64,000 bases of DNA from Chrysogorgia sp. JL179-B06 (lineage: Eukaryota > Cnidaria > Anthozoa > Scleralcyonacea > Chrysogorgiidae), in contig JAYKKM010000114.1 of NCBI GenBank assembly GCA_035772405.1, positions 804,001 through 868,000 of the forward strand. The letters run 5' to 3'. Numbering within the stretch: the stretch's first letter is position 1; every line of letters starts with the position of its first letter. A program made the position numbers and the translations under genes. This document shows, one piece after another, positions 1 to 11,983 of the stretch. The notes below the pieces were generated by a model. That model was given only the letters and a program-made list of their open reading frames with translations, was not told where the DNA came from and ran no database searches.

Positions 1-257
1 TCAAATAATGCACTCAAACATTTGACAAAAGAAGATCCAATAAAGGCTATTGTTGCAGAAGCTCACAATAATGCTTCTGCCAATTTTCCTCATTTCTATG
101 TCTCATGTCACTATCAAGTTCCATTAAACTTCCTTAGATGTGTGAAGTTGATTGTCCAGGTTGTTGTAGTCTTGAGAAAGAATGTTGTTGGCTATGCTAT
201 GTTTCTATTAAGCTACAGTATATATTGTTAATTTTTATTCAAATGAACATGTTCCTT

Positions 258-710
258 ACCACTATTTGGCTGCTGTACTAAGATGATTTTGAGCTGCTTT
301 TTCTGCCCAACCACTTTTTGGTAAAGCAGCTGTCTCAAGATGATTTTGAATTGCTTTCCCTCCTGATCACTACAGTGTATTTGACTGCTGTACTATATTA
401 ATGACTTTGAACTGGTTTTTTCTCCTAACCACTGTCTTAAGAAGATTTTGAACTGCTTTTGCTTACTGACCACTATTTGGCTGTTGTATATAACTGCTAT
501 TCTGCTGCTGTATCAAGATGATTTTCAATTAAATAACTTTCCTAACTGTCATTCTGCTGCTGTATCAAGATGATTTTGAACTACATGGAAATAACTTTCC
601 TAAATACTGCATCCTCATGCTGCTGTATCATGATAATTTTAAATTAAATATCTTCCCTTGCTACTATGCTGCTGTTGCAGCACCAAGCTGATGATTTGAA
701 ACTGATTATT
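258..710. repeat. Degenerate tandem repeat, unit about 60-70 bp
   Basis: Recurring core close to CTGCTGTATCAAGATGATTT, with variants near 268, 326, 380, 510, 548 and 620, separated by T-rich spacers containing CTAACCACT or CTTTCCTAA. The copies are diverged and of uneven length. No coding potential is seen here. Bases 711-1246 hold no recognised gene. Confidence 0.6.
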
Positions 711-1246
711 CTGTACCTGTGCAGTGAAAGCTCCTAAATTTTGTGCTTCTGTACAACCATCATTTCTTTAAAAGCATATGTCTTAGTGGGGTTGCTGCCT
801 AGTAAATTAGTATAACTGTTTTGTACAGAAAAAAAATTATTAAGCATCTACCTTGCATAAATTTTTTGTGTGACGTGGAAGAGCAGGTATAAAAGTACAG
901 TAAGGGCAGGTAAGTTGGTCAATCGATACAGTACTATTGTAATGCTTTGCACAAATAGTTTGATATTGTTGACAGTGTTTAGTGTGTTTTTTTCATAAAT
1001 ATAAGATAACATGAAATGTTACTCTAAATTATATTTGATTCTTTGTTTTTGCGAAAAATTCGAACCATTCTTGATGCAAAATTAGCTGTAAATATGCGCT
1101 CAGATTGCGGGAAATCGCGTTAGAGAGGTTCTAGATTTCAAAATTTTCCGGGGTAGAATGCCCCCGTACCCCCCTTCAATAATACACTTCACAAATTTGC
1201 AACAGTCAGATTTTGGGATGGATCCGCCCCTGATAATTATTAAATA

Positions 1247-1434
1247 TCAGCCATATTCTGGTTCCAGTGGTACATAAAGAGGACAAGTACATCCGTGTCA
1301 TCTTCTAATACACTTACTTCTCTTCCTTGTCTTGCTAATTTAAGGGCATGTTCCACTATAAATGTATCAGCATCTCCAGTACTGTTATGTACGATCTTCC
1401 AAGCATCGACGCAGCAACGTGAACTGACTTTTGG
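1247..1434 (-). repeat. Inverted copy of part of the downstream repeat gene (left arm)
   Basis: This stretch is a diverged reverse complement of about 2068-2256. Shared landmarks include CAGCCATATTCTGGTTCCAG and CTTCTCTTCCTTGTCTTGC. With the 1,620-2,830 gene copy it forms a fold-back of two arms of about 190 bp around a 630-bp loop. It probably arose by insertion or inversion of a second copy of the family. Confidence 0.7.
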
Positions 1435-1619
1435 TCAATACTTACTTTGGCTATACCCCTGGCTATACCATTTGCTTCCAAAAACAAGGATTCCATACAG
1501 TCCACAGAAGCAATCGCTTCTGGGCTTAAATATGGATGGATCTATTAAGAGAAGTGATCAAGTTCGGTCTTTAGATCATCTGTATCCAGGACTCCAGGTT
1601 GATAAACAGAAAGTTCATA

Positions 1620-2830
1620 TCCACCCAAATTATCTGTTTTAACCGCCTGATAGCTACTGCACAGAGAAAGGAAGACATGGCTCCATACTTTGGCTATGAG
1701 CTTACAGCAATACCAACTTCACTATTCAAGGACAATTTTGTGGGTAAACCTGTAAAGGCACAACTAGCACAAGATCTCGTGAAAGATGTGCAACCGTCTG
1801 CAGGAAAGGTGCAAACTATGCATGTCCTTGATGGCGGGGCCCTTATTCATAGAGTGAAATGGCAGAAGAAGGTGACATACAAAGACATAACGATGTGTAA
1901 GGTATGGCGACTGTTGCATCGTGTTTGATGGCTACGAACAGGGTCCGTCAATTAAAGATCACGAGCACCAGCGAAGAGTTGGAAAAACATGTGCAGATCT
2001 TCAGCTTAGTGAATCTATATAGGCACACAGTGACCAGCAGACCTTTCTCTCAAATGAGAAGAATAAAAAAGTCAGTTCATCACGTTGCTGAGTTGATGCT
2101 TGAAAGATGATGGTCAGATCGTACATAATAGTACTGGAGATGCTGGTACATTGATAGTGGAGTGTGCCATTCAATTTGCAAGACAAGGAAGAGAAGTGTA
2201 GTAGCCGATGACACGTCCTCTTGATGTACCACTGGAACCAGAATATGGCTGATATATACTTCCATTCAGAGGCAAAGAGGTCAAAGAAAGGTTTGAAGGT
2301 GTGGAAAGTTCCAGACCTTGTTAACAAAGCCGGCAAAGTAGTAACATCCCATCTCCTGTTCATCCATGCGTGGAGTGGTTGCGACACCACCTCTGCAACA
2401 TCTGGGCATGGCAAAACCAGTCTTTTGAAGAAGATAAAAGAATCAGAAGAATTACAGCAGATATCCTTCTTGATGACCGATCCTGAGGCAACAGTGCAAC
2501 AGATTGGCAAAGCTGGTATCCGGTTATACAGGTATGTGTCTTATATGGAGGCAGAGCAGATGATTCTTTGAATAGCTGTCTACGATATGCTAAATACATG
2601 CAGATGGTGTCGACAAGCAAAACATCAATTGATCCACAGAAGCGTCCACCTACAGAAAGAGCAGCATATTTTCACAGTTTGCGCATTCACTTGCAAGTTA
2701 TACTTTGGTTCAAGCTCTCAAACAATTACTTGCATCTGACGCAATGCAGTCCTGATAGACTTGGATACAGCCCTGATAGACTTGGATACAGCACCAGAGA
2801 GCTTACTGAAGTTTGTAAGATGTAAATGCA
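1620..2830 (+). pseudogene. Decayed copy of an uncharacterised multi-copy gene family
   Basis: Three reading-frame pieces run in order on the plus strand. One at about 1635-1905 includes motifs FNRLIATAQRKEDM, IPTSLFKDNF and VLDGGALIHRVKW. A middle piece is interrupted by a stop near 2020. One at 2221-2571 includes HAWSGCDTTSATSGHGK. A last piece at 2568-2825 follows. The motif order matches an uncharacterised protein family I recall from marine-invertebrate genomes, usually repeat-like and multi-copy; no function is known to me. Frames change at about 1910, 2020, 2200 and 2540, so the copy is not translatable. Near 2744-2790 a 21-bp unit (CCTGATAGACTTGGATACAG) is duplicated in tandem. Confidence 0.5.
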
Positions 2831-3639
2831 AACTTTCTACCATGGGAATTGTGCAAGGCCAACCGATAGTTCCAGAATAATTTTTTCAAACATGTTCTGG
2901 CCATTTCCCAGGCATAAGCCCAACCCTATCATTGAGTAGAATCTTCCATTGGCGGCGGGGGGGGGGGGGGAGTCGGGCTTATACCCGAGGTAATGCGGTA
3001 ATAACTATTTTAGTTCACAGTAAAGTAACAATTTTCAGCAACTTAGACTTTGTATTTTCTTCAATGAAGGTGAATGAACAGCCAAAAGTCACAAAATCCT
3101 AACTTTTTTACCTTTTCCATACAAAAACATGCAAAAATGTGCAGAATATTCAAACACTCATAAACCAAATTCCCCAAACAGGATTTTTGCGGATTTTGGA
3201 TGTGTTGTTCTACTCAGAATCGTGCTTCGTTTGACACCAAAACCAGCTTTATACCATTTTTTTCAGGGTAGCACCTATATTTCATCTTCAACGACCAGAC
3301 TACATCATTAGTAATTGTTATTAGTTGTTTTTTTAATACACTTACTATGGCTTATTTTAAATAGAGGTGATCACCTTAACAAGTAAAATCGTCAGGCGTT
3401 TAGACAGAGTGACATAGTCTGGTAATAGACTAATAGAGTAAAATAACAAATAGGGCAAAATAACAAATAGCACATACTAGGGCGCAGGGAGAATAATTGA
3501 TAAATTTAAGCCTTCATTATTGAGGACCTCTTTAGAATAATGGTTTTGTAAGCCAATAATATAGTTATTTTGAGTACTTCTGTTCATGATAAAAGCTAAA
3601 TAGGCCGGTCTCTCACCTCAAATTATTTTACTTACAGGG
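2831..3639. other. No gene recognised
   Basis: Non-coding stretch with a poly-G tract near 2957-2970 (preceded by GGCGGC). No conserved motif, splice structure or repeat boundary could be recognised. Confidence 0.4.
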
Positions 3640-5349
3640 ACCAAATCATACTTTTTCTGGAGATGGTCATGATAAACTTATGGGGTTCACCAAAAGTCAG
3701 TTCCCTTTGGCTATATATGGGTTGCAAGATGTTTTTAGTTGTAAAATTGTTCTTCTAGAGATGTGGATGTCGAATTCAAGATTTGATTGGGAAGTGGTAT
3801 TTACAACATTTGTACAAAACAAGAGGTATGCAAGGCAATGGTGCAGTACATATTTTAGATCAATAATAAAACGTTTTTATATAGTGAGCAGCCGCCGTTT
3901 GCGCTTGGACAAGGGTACAGAAACTGGCAAAATGGCAACAATACATAGTTATTTAAGCAATGGTCATGGTGATGTCGAAAATCCTGAAGATACAGTATTG
4001 TATGGATCATCAACTAGTAACAAGGTTAGTTTTTTAATTTGTTTGCAATTGAAACAATATTTTAAATGTGAAATGAATAAAATAAATTCTAACATCATTT
4101 AGTAATGTCATAGGTTTCTATTAACACATTTAAAGTGCAATGCATCCAGGTGCACCCTACTTTATTATTATTTACTTTGTCTAAAAGCTGACTATTTGTA
4201 CTTAATGTCAAGGGGAGACTCTCCTGCCTAAATCATGGGTTTAATATCACAAGCTTTCATTATTTTGTTCCCCTGATTGATGTGCACCACTGTTTTTTAG
4301 GATATGGCAAGAATGCATAACCTGCTGGCTATGTAGCAGATATAGTAATTAGGTTTAGGGCCTGCATGCAGGCTTCGTAAACTTAAATACTGTCTGCTAT
4401 GAAGGCTGGTAAAATATGAGGCAAAACCTTGACTAATTCAAACTATTGACTTAGATTGAAAGGTGGTGGAGAGAGCTCCATCATCGTTTGGAGAAGTATT
4501 TTAAGCAACAGCTTAACATGCTTTTTGATGAAGGACTATATGATCCAGACTGACAGGTGAGTAATACAGCCAGTGCCCTGAACACTAACCATCATTGATA
4601 GTTATTGGATATCACCTATCTGAAAGCTAAAATGTTTCCCTCATGCAGTAAATGTAATTTCCAAGACTTTAATTTTCAATTAATTGGGGGGAATGTGTGT
4701 AACTACTTTATTATTTTACTCTGTATAACATAAGACGATTCTAGTCGTTAAGGAGTCAGTGTTGCATGTCAATACTCAACTCAATTTGCCATATGCTCAA
4801 AGGACTGCCATGAAAAACATGATTTGTATTAAATCTTTAAACTTAAGGATCTAGCATAGGCCGCAGTCTTCTTAAACCAAATGGAGATGTGTTGATTCTC
4901 GATAGCCTAAAAGATAAAACAAAGCTTCTCAATATTTTAAGTAAAGGGGCCCTTCATCAGGATAATTATATCCGAAGGGTCTTTGCTCAAAACGTTGGGA
5001 AGCTTTGTTTTATCTTTCAGGCTGTCAAGTGTCAACATATCCTGATTTGGTTTATGATTTAGATTTCCACCATGAAGGGTTACCCATTTATTATCTATTG
5101 GTGGTAATCTTGTTACCATAAGGTACATACAATATGGGTAAATTCACCATCTTCAATGAGTTATTAAGACTTTACTTTTCTATAGGTTTACCAGTTTCTA
5201 AGGAAGCTCTTGATCAGGTTGCAGAGATGATTATTTGCCTATGGATGTCAGAGAACGTTGCGAATCAATTATCTCAGAAGTGGATGTCAAAAGCAAAGAT
5301 GCAGTTGAAACATACTTGTTCTTAAAGGCACATTATGCAGTAGAATAAT
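3640..5349 (+). pseudogene. KRBA2-like integrase-core (DDE) domain gene, spliced and damaged
   Basis: Exon A (about 3640-4032) encodes GDGHDKLMGF, the LAIYGLQDVFSCKI block and LDKGTETGKMATIHSY, the layout of the integrase-core domain of KRBA2-like transposon-derived proteins (first Asp in the DGHDK block, second in the DKGTETG block). It ends at donor AACAAG/gttagt. Exon B starts after acceptor TTGACTTAG near 4455 with IERWWRELHHRLEKYF, the usual block carrying the catalytic Glu, and ends at CAG/gtgagt near 4559. A terminal exon (about 5185-5349) carries GLPVSKEALDQVAEM and, after a shift, DDYLPMDVRERCESI, ending with a stop at 5347-5349. An in-frame TGA just before the second donor and a frameshift in the last exon suggest loss of function. 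An older copy of the same family's N-terminus lies at 7300-7641 on the other strand. Confidence 0.6.
4902..5028. repeat. Near-perfect fold-back (hairpin) inside an intron
   Basis: The left arm AGATAAAACAAAGCTTCTCA is mirrored by the right arm GGGAAGCTTTGTTTTATCTT. The pairing continues inward through GGGCCCTTCATCAGGATAAT and outward through TAGCCT/AGGCTGTC. The whole 127 bp behaves as one palindrome with a centre near 4965. It could be a MITE or the collapsed end of an inverted transposon. Confidence 0.7.
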
Positions 5350-5664
5350 AAGCACATGGAAAGATATAAACTAGAACAAATTTTTGATCAAATTTTGAAA
5401 TAATATTTCTGTGAACAATAGTATACAGAAATAAATTGTCTATTTTTCCCAACATAACACCATAACATAAACGCAATGAACCTTTTATTATGAAATTTAT
5501 TTTTATTGTTCAATATATATTAAAATGTTTATGTTAATATGTCCATCATGATGCCGGATGGTGTCTTTAGACATTAAAATGTTTCTTTAATAACATTTTT
5601 AAATAGTCACCACTGCATCTACTCTACTAGGTCTTTAACATTTCTCACCATTTTACAAAACTTA

Positions 5665-7296
5665 TTACATTTGTGCTGTTCTAAAAAGTTGGTGATACTT
5701 TAGTGCTGCCCGATTTCCACAACAAAAGTAGTATTCATCTTCCTCATCGCAATGCTCTTGAGTGGCAATCTCCAGATCATACTCCTTGAATATCCAGTAA
5801 CATAAATTTCTGGTTGCTAGCTACATAAGTATAGTGAACAAAGCACTCAGCTTTTTGAAAAACTTCCTGATCATTTCACTTGGTCGAGTACATCCGCCAT
5901 CGTTGACGTACTTGGTAAATTTGTCTGGAACAAACTTCTCCACTGTGACAGGTGTCCCATCACAAACAGCATAAAAGGCTTTGTTGTAAAAAAATGACTT
6001 ACCAAGTGACTTTGGAGATTTGGTGGCAAAATTTGTAGCAAGATGCCTAGCAACTGTGTGCATTTGCACCTGCTTTCTTGCATGAGCTTCAATTGTGTTC
6101 CTGGCTTTCTCATTGTATTTCTTGACAATCCATTTGATACCACCTTCTGATCTTCCTTTGAAGGCATCTCGAAATGCACCAAATGCAAATCTTTCATCGT
6201 CAATAAAAATGGTTACAGAATTCTCTGTTACCCATTCCTTCTGTGCAATATCAAAGGACTCCAAATGTAACACTGTCTTAGTTTTGGAGACAGGCTTGAC
6301 AAGTTTGCCTGCCTTTAACCACTCATCAATTGAAACTGATGCTGGATAACTCTGTGGTTCCACTAGTTTTGGGGATGAAATACATCCTGTACTTTTAGCA
6401 CGCTTTGATTGGTGTCGAAGGTGCTCATCGGTGTCGCTACTGCTTGAGGTTGATTGCTTCATCATCGGCTTCGAGATCAACCACAAACGAACAAGGTATA
6501 CCTAACAATTAAACAATGAGAGTAACTGTACAGTTCACTGCACCTCAAAATTAGTATGTTGCAAAGGTGAACTGCTGTAAACCACTTTATTCACCACAAA
6601 TCAATATATTCAGTGGAGCCAGCTTGTCCAGCCAAGCAAAACATCACAGAAAGCTACATGAATTTGGAATGTGTCTGTGAAAATTCCAAAGATTGTCACC
6701 TTGCCACGTGTTCAGTAAGAGGTAAAATGGTCATATAAATCAGTGGTGCGGGTACACAGGAGCGAGTGTTTTCCTTAAAGTGCCCTTCGTTCAAGCCTTT
6801 GTTTAAGATAAACAAAATGGAAAAGTGCCCTTTTCTAATAGAAAATGTGCCGTTAAGATGCAGTGTCCCCTTATAACAAATGTTATGAAAAGATAGTAAA
6901 TACAAATCGATATAAATAAAAGTCAGTAGGCAAATCGGTTAGCAACAAAATAATAAATCGGTCAGTATATACATAATTTGATTTGCTTTACCTTGTCTTT
7001 TCTGTGGGGAATTTGATTGATGTTGGTGCACGATGGACCTTTGTTCGACACCAAAATGTGCTGCACAAGCGACTTTAAGTTCTCTAACGTCAGATCGTCT
7101 GTTTCAAACTCGACAAACTCCGTGGTTACACTGGACGAAACGTTTGTTTATTATCAGGTTCTGCAGCAAGTCTCTGCACAACAAGTTCTCTCACAGAGCC
7201 CTTCTGACCTTTGCCCCATCCACTTTGGTTCTTTGTCCTTTTAGCTACCATTTTTGCGTTTAGATCTTGCCAAACTCGGTCCATCTTTGGAGGCAT
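5665..7296 (-). pseudogene. Alpha-kinase (MHCK/EF2K family) gene, two exons, frameshifted
   Basis: Exon 1 (7296-6992) starts MPPKMDRVWQDLNAKM and ends at donor GACAAG/gtaaag. Exon 2 (6501-5665) starts after acceptor ATTGTTAG and joins in phase 0. Exon 2 carries a Ser-rich linker and then an alpha-kinase domain: GAFRDAFKGR, WIVKKYNEKA (catalytic Lys region), ARKQVQMHTVARHLATNF and VTVEKFVPDKFTKYVN. After a frameshift near 5855 come VHYTYVASNQKFMLLDIQG and, after another near 5790, YDLEIATQEH and YYFCCGNRAAL of the C-lobe. Known family members phosphorylate Ser/Thr in helical substrates. Exon 1 also has a frameshift near 7135. With three shifts the gene as written is not translatable; single-base assembly errors are an alternative. 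5,350-5,664 contains no other gene. Confidence 0.72.
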
Positions 7297-7299
7297 CTT

Positions 7300-7641
7300 G
7301 ACAATTTGAATTGACTCTCCTCACGAGACCTCTGAGCACAAGGTCCGCAAAGCACGCTGGACTTCAACCGTGCTGTTCGCGAATCTTACGTTGCGTAAAT
7401 CGATACCCTAATAGCTTCTGTGGTCCATCTAATTCAGTTCTAACAGCATTTCGAACATCATCAAGATTGGTATTATAGTCGACATACTTAATTCCGAATG
7501 TACGCATTCTTCTGCTTAACGTCGCCTCAAAAAATCCAAAACCTCTTCTCGTTTCAGGTTTTGCATGACATATTTCTTAATATCATTTCTCAATTCATCA
7601 TCATCTTGTCAATCAGTGTTTTGAAATCGTTCTTCCGCCAT
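7300..7641 (-). pseudogene. N-terminal remnant of a KRBA2-like integrase-domain gene
   Basis: Minus-strand ATG at 7641. Fragments include DIKKYVMQNLKREEVLDFLR, then, in another frame, LSRRMRTFGIKY and DGPQKLLGYR. This is the helix-turn-helix-like N-terminus that normally precedes the integrase core in this family. An early in-frame TGA, at least two frameshifts and the absence of the core domain mark it as a dead fragment abutting the alpha-kinase gene. Confidence 0.5.
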
Positions 7642-7699
7642 GACAGTTTGGGCCGATACTTTATCTTGCGAAAGTATAGTGTATCTAAACACGCTGGTC

Positions 7700-8125
7700 T
7701 ATGATAATGGCCACGTCGAGAACATTTGATTTTGAATTTGAATTTTGCAATGATAATGATGGGCTGATTACATAATATTGAATTTTAAATTCAAAACTGT
7801 ATTTTCATGTTATTTTGTTTGATAAATGTTTTCAATATTCATTTTAAAAATATTTTTTATATTTATTTTTAATTATTTTATTTCCTTTTTTAATTCGGAT
7901 TTTAATTTTATTTTCATTCATATTTTTAATTTTAAATTTATTTATCAATATAAATTTATTTTCCTATTGAATTTACAATGATAACATCAGTAAATTTGTA
8001 TTATTATTACAATGTGAATAACCATGCCAAGTTTCAAAACTTTGATGTTAAGTTTTAAGTTGTTTTTAGAGAAAATTATTATGGAAGAAATGTTGAATAA
8101 TGTAATGTTAATACCTTTCAAGTTT
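7700..8125. other. Very AT-rich low-complexity spacer
   Basis: Dominated by T- and A-runs (for example 7795-7990, with repeated TTTTAATTT-type words). No coding signal. It separates the KRBA2-like remnant from the MULE-like exons. Confidence 0.6.
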
Positions 8126-8129
8126 TGCC

Positions 8130-9490
8130 TTCAGTACATCACTTTCCACGACATGGTCCTCTGCTACACAGGCAAGACTGTCGTTCTTGGCACCCCGTGT
8201 GGCATTTCTAGAGTGACCCACTTCAGCCATGTTAGTGTTTGGTGCAGTAGAACTTTTGAATGCGCGAAATACGTGGAATCTATTTCAACATATTAACAAA
8301 ATAAAAAAATTAATATAAATGCGTACATACTAATAGCGAAGGCCGTTATGGAACGACAACGGACCATTTTTTCCCCGTAAGAATAAGGAATTAAAATTAA
8401 ATGTCATACAATTCATACATTTCCATCAACTTACCATCTCTCGTGCCAGAAATTGTTGAACCAAGGTTTGGTATGGCTCCGTTTCGGTTTAACTGCCCAA
8501 TCCAAGAGCACCCGTCGCCTTGCTTCATAAGCACCTGGAGTGTCGGCAGTATAGATATTGTGGACCATTGTTATGAACTCTTTTCTGGACTTTGGGCTCC
8601 AGTTAGCCTTACTCACTCTGTGCGCACCATCATAGAAATGGAGCTCACAGCTCACGGCGTATGCTCTCACGGTTCCCACCATGCTCATCCGTTACAATCC
8701 CTTCTGGATCAAAGATATATGTTCTATCGCCAGTATACTCCCGTAAAGCATGTTAAATATTTAATATTATATAGCATATACCTTTTTTAGTGTTCTAGTC
8801 ATGGTAAAAAATGGAGGAATTAATTATTATAGTGGATTACTCGAGAGAAACTTTGATTAGATTATAACAAAAAATATTCCAGAACTACAACATTTACACA
8901 AAAACGTCACCATTAAAAACTTGTTGATTTCCAAATTTGTACAAGTAAGTTTACTATTTGAGAATATATATCAATCAATAATATACTGTAATCCAGTTGT
9001 AGGTATATGTACACATACACAGATCTGTGTTGTTTTTCCCATTTTTTTAACTTTCAACTCTGAACAGAATATTTAAAGTACTTACACTGTTTAGCAGTCT
9101 CCAGAACTCACACAAGGTCTCCGTACTTTCTGACATACAATCCATGCTTGCAATCGTGACATTCCTTTAACACAGGATGTTGAACGGACAAGTTAATGGT
9201 CGTCATGCCTTTAACCTTGTCATGTTCTGCATCTACAAAACAATACTCATTCCCCAAAGGGTGCCCATTGCCTCTCGAAATACTGCTGTCATATCTGCCA
9301 CTCTGCCATCCTTTACACTCCACAGAAGGTATTTATCGATTAGATCACTAGACTCTTTAATTTTAGCAAGAGCATCAAAGGAATGTCCAGCAGGATTCTC
9401 TTGCTGGATCACCTTTTGCTTGATGTTTTGTATTTTCTTTAGGTTTACCATACCCTTAGCCTCATCATAAACTTCTTCTAGACTCCTCCC
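8130..9490 (-). pseudogene. MULE-like transposase gene, 3' exons (interrupted upstream by AcademH)
   Basis: Minus-strand exons, in order. 9490-9086 (VGRSLEEVYDEAKGM, NPAGHSFDALAKIKESSD, NEYCFVDAEHDKVKGM) ends at a donor AGT/gtaagt. About 8745-8431 follows (TGDRTYIFDPEGIVTDE, SCELHFYDGAHRVSK, WFNNFWHERW). About 8265-8130 follows (STAPNTNMAEVGHSRNA). This order of a CFxD block, a CELHF block, a WWHDR-like block and AEVxHS matches a MULE-like transposase family frequent in cnidarian genomes. The 5' half lies at 16,678-17,122, beyond the inserted AcademH element. Introns and small frame changes are present, so whether it was functional before the insertion is unclear. Confidence 0.6.
9482..9490. 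repeat. AcademH target-site duplication, left copy
   Basis: ACTCCTCCC, repeated exactly at 16669-16677 on the far side of the element. Confidence 0.85.
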
Positions 9491-9574
9491 CAACCTCGTT
9501 CCCAGGCTCTTACCTTCGCCCCCCCCCCCCCCCCGCTGCGGAAAGACCCTGGTATTGATTGGTCACGTGTCTCC
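9491..9574 (+). repeat. AcademH terminal inverted repeat, left
   Basis: About 84 bp matching the reverse complement of 16586-16668: CAACCTCGTTCCCAGGCTCT, a C-run, then GCTGCGGAAAGACC and TTGATTGGTCACGTGTCTCC. One substitution (C/A in GACCCTGG versus GACCATGG) and a homopolymer-length difference are visible. Confidence 0.85.
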
Positions 9575-9647
9575 CGTAAAAATTTGTTCCCGTGGCCGGG
9601 TAAGGTGAGTGAATTTCAATCCAATTTTCAAATTTTCAATAGTCGCC

Positions 9648-11184
9648 ATGTTGTCAAACTCGAAGTGTGCGCTTTTCCTTTCGTGTTTGGAGTTTGCTAT
9701 ATTGAATAGTATTTTTAGTGAGGTTGTTTTAAAGCCTAAACAGGTTATTTGCCTGGAAAAGGTTTTTTTAAGCACGGATGTTATTGCTGTACTGCCGACT
9801 GGATATGGTAAATCATTGATTTTTTGCTTGCTTCCTGCCTTGCTGTTTGCCAAGAAAAATGGAATATCCAAATTCGAAGTAAACATATCATCGGTTGTTA
9901 TCGTCGTATCGCCTTTAAATGCGCTGATAAAGAGCCAGGTTTTACGGTTGGTATCCAGTGGAATTCGAGCATCTTCTCTTGATGTTAGAATACAAGAGAT
10001 CGAGCATGCAGAAGTTGAAGATAATGGCGGTGAATCTGAGATTGTTTGCGATTTTCAATTCAGTGATAAATCCAAGCTAGAAATTGGATATTATAACATT
10101 GTGTTCGCACATCCAGAGTCCTTGGTCTCATGCGCGTATGGAAGAAAATTGATGCTGAGTAAACCATATCAGGACAACGTTTGCGCCATTGTTGTTGATG
10201 AAGCTCATTGTATTTTAGAATGGTAAGTTGACTAGAATTTATTGTTGTGATAAATTCAAGTAATCATGTCAGTTCAATTTATTGAATTTTGTACTCAATA
10301 TATAAAAGATTAGTGAATTTTACTTTATTAATTATGACATTTTTTAATAGGGGCAATGACTTCAGAGTCGATTATGGTAATTTGTCTGTGTTATGTGCCA
10401 CATTTGCAAATGTACCTGTCATAGCAATGACTGCCACAGCCAACAAGAGTGATAGGAAGTCTATCAAGAAGTCATTGAACCTGAAAATGTGTGCTGAAGT
10501 GGTTGCCAATCCTGACCGCACCAACATCACCTACAAGAAATCGTTCCGAGTTGAGCCAGATATAGAGTCTCTGACAAACATTCTAACTCCGATGGCACAA
10601 GATTTGCTAAAGGAACTAATTGATTTCCCTTTAACCATTGTCTATATCCCACTAAAGTGGTGTGGATTTGCTTACAAAATATTTGAACATATTTTGGGTA
10701 GCAGCCAGTATTTCCCCAAAGGTTCAAACCCAATTCCTGAGAACAGGTTGTTCGCCCAGTTCCATTCACCTCACAAGAAATGAAAGACGAAGTTCTTAAA
10801 CAGCTTAGCTCTTCGGACAGTCTTATCAGGGTTGTATTTGCCACAGTTGCTCTAGGAATGGGAATCGATATCAGAGGAATTCGAACTGTTGTACATATCA
10901 CCCCACCATATACCATCCAAGCATATTTCCAGGAAACTGGTAGAGCTGGACGAGATGGACAACATGCAACAGCAATTCTCCATTATAATAATCGTGACAT
11001 TGCCAAAAATAAACCTGGGATGCAAGATGCTATAAGAAATTATTGCCAAAGTGAAGGCAAGTGTCTCAGAAACTTGTTACTTGCCTCACTTGATGCTGAT
11101 AAAACATACAGGTTACCAGTTTCGCCCAAACACCTTTGTTGTAGTTTTTGTCAGGTAGTATGTGACTGTTATAGTTGCACTTAA
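9648..11184 (+). CDS. RecQ-like superfamily II helicase of the AcademH element (one frameshift)
   Basis: Exon 1 (9648-10222) has a Q-motif-like LKPKQ, Walker A AVLPTGYGKS, motif Ia VVSPLNALI and DEAH box VVDEAHCILEW. The last Trp codon is split at donor TG/gtaagt. Exon 2 starts after acceptor TTTTTAATAG at 10351 and carries AMTATANKSDR (motif III), FATVALGMGIDI (motif V) and QETGRAGRDG (motif VI). A one-base shift near 10765 separates the stretch before FTSQEMKDEV from the upstream frame. CCSFCQ/gtagta near 11154 may be a further donor, so 3' exons may be missed. The first in-frame ATG is 9648. Expected role: ATP-driven strand separation during transposition; whether it still works depends on the frameshift being real. 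Confidence 0.7.
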
Positions 11185-11983
11185 TACCATAGTAGTTGAT
11201 TTTTTAACCACTCAAAAGTATAACTGGCCCATCCAAAAGAAGTTACCAAATTTCAATATACTTTTGAGTCTTTGTGGTAGGTTTAGAAAATTAACCTTTG
11301 TTATAAATAGTATGCACTATGTACATGTTTTAATGGTTAGTTAGAACACAAACATGGGACATAGTAAGGCATTAGTTCACAAACCATCTTTCATGTTTCA
11401 AAGGTGGAATAAATGACTGGGGTATAAAAATATACTGGGGTATATAAAAAGTGATACAGGAAGTAAAATTTAAAGAAATAATATGATAATAAAAGTATAA
11501 ACAATCTTGGAGATCTGAATACTGGAATAACAAATTAGTTATTCTCATTTGTTATGCACATTTTAATCCTCATTTGTAATTCAAACTTTGATTCCAAAAA
11601 ATGTTTACCATATTAATTTTCTAATTTTTGCTTCTTGGGGCCAGACTGGTAACATCTGGCTTCACTGCTTATATCCATAAAGATGCTCTATTATGTATAC
11701 AGTCTAATATTACATCAGTGGGTACAAGTTATTGTATAATATAATGATGTAATGTTAAAAAATGATGTAATGTTAATGTAAGTTATTGTATATAATGATG
11801 CCATATTAGGAGTGGTTTATAGAGCAGTGACAAAACTGTTTTTAGCTATGGCTCAACACCTATTATTATATTCTTGTAACAAATTCCACTTACAAACACA
11901 TTTTAATTTAGATTATTCATTGTTAGTTTGAATATGCTTCCAGTCATTTTTTATTGTTGGTTGTAGTTTGTTCTGATGATTAC
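11185..11983. other. AT-rich spacer between the convergent AcademH genes
   Basis: No conserved coding block was recognised. A short duplicated word (AATGATGTAATGTTAA, near 11744-11775) and several TA-rich tracts occur. Small 3' exons of the helicase cannot be excluded. Confidence 0.4.

Noticed and set aside
8401..8790. Plus-strand 129-codon open frame
   Set aside because: It lies opposite MULE-like exon sequence with clear conserved blocks on the minus strand.
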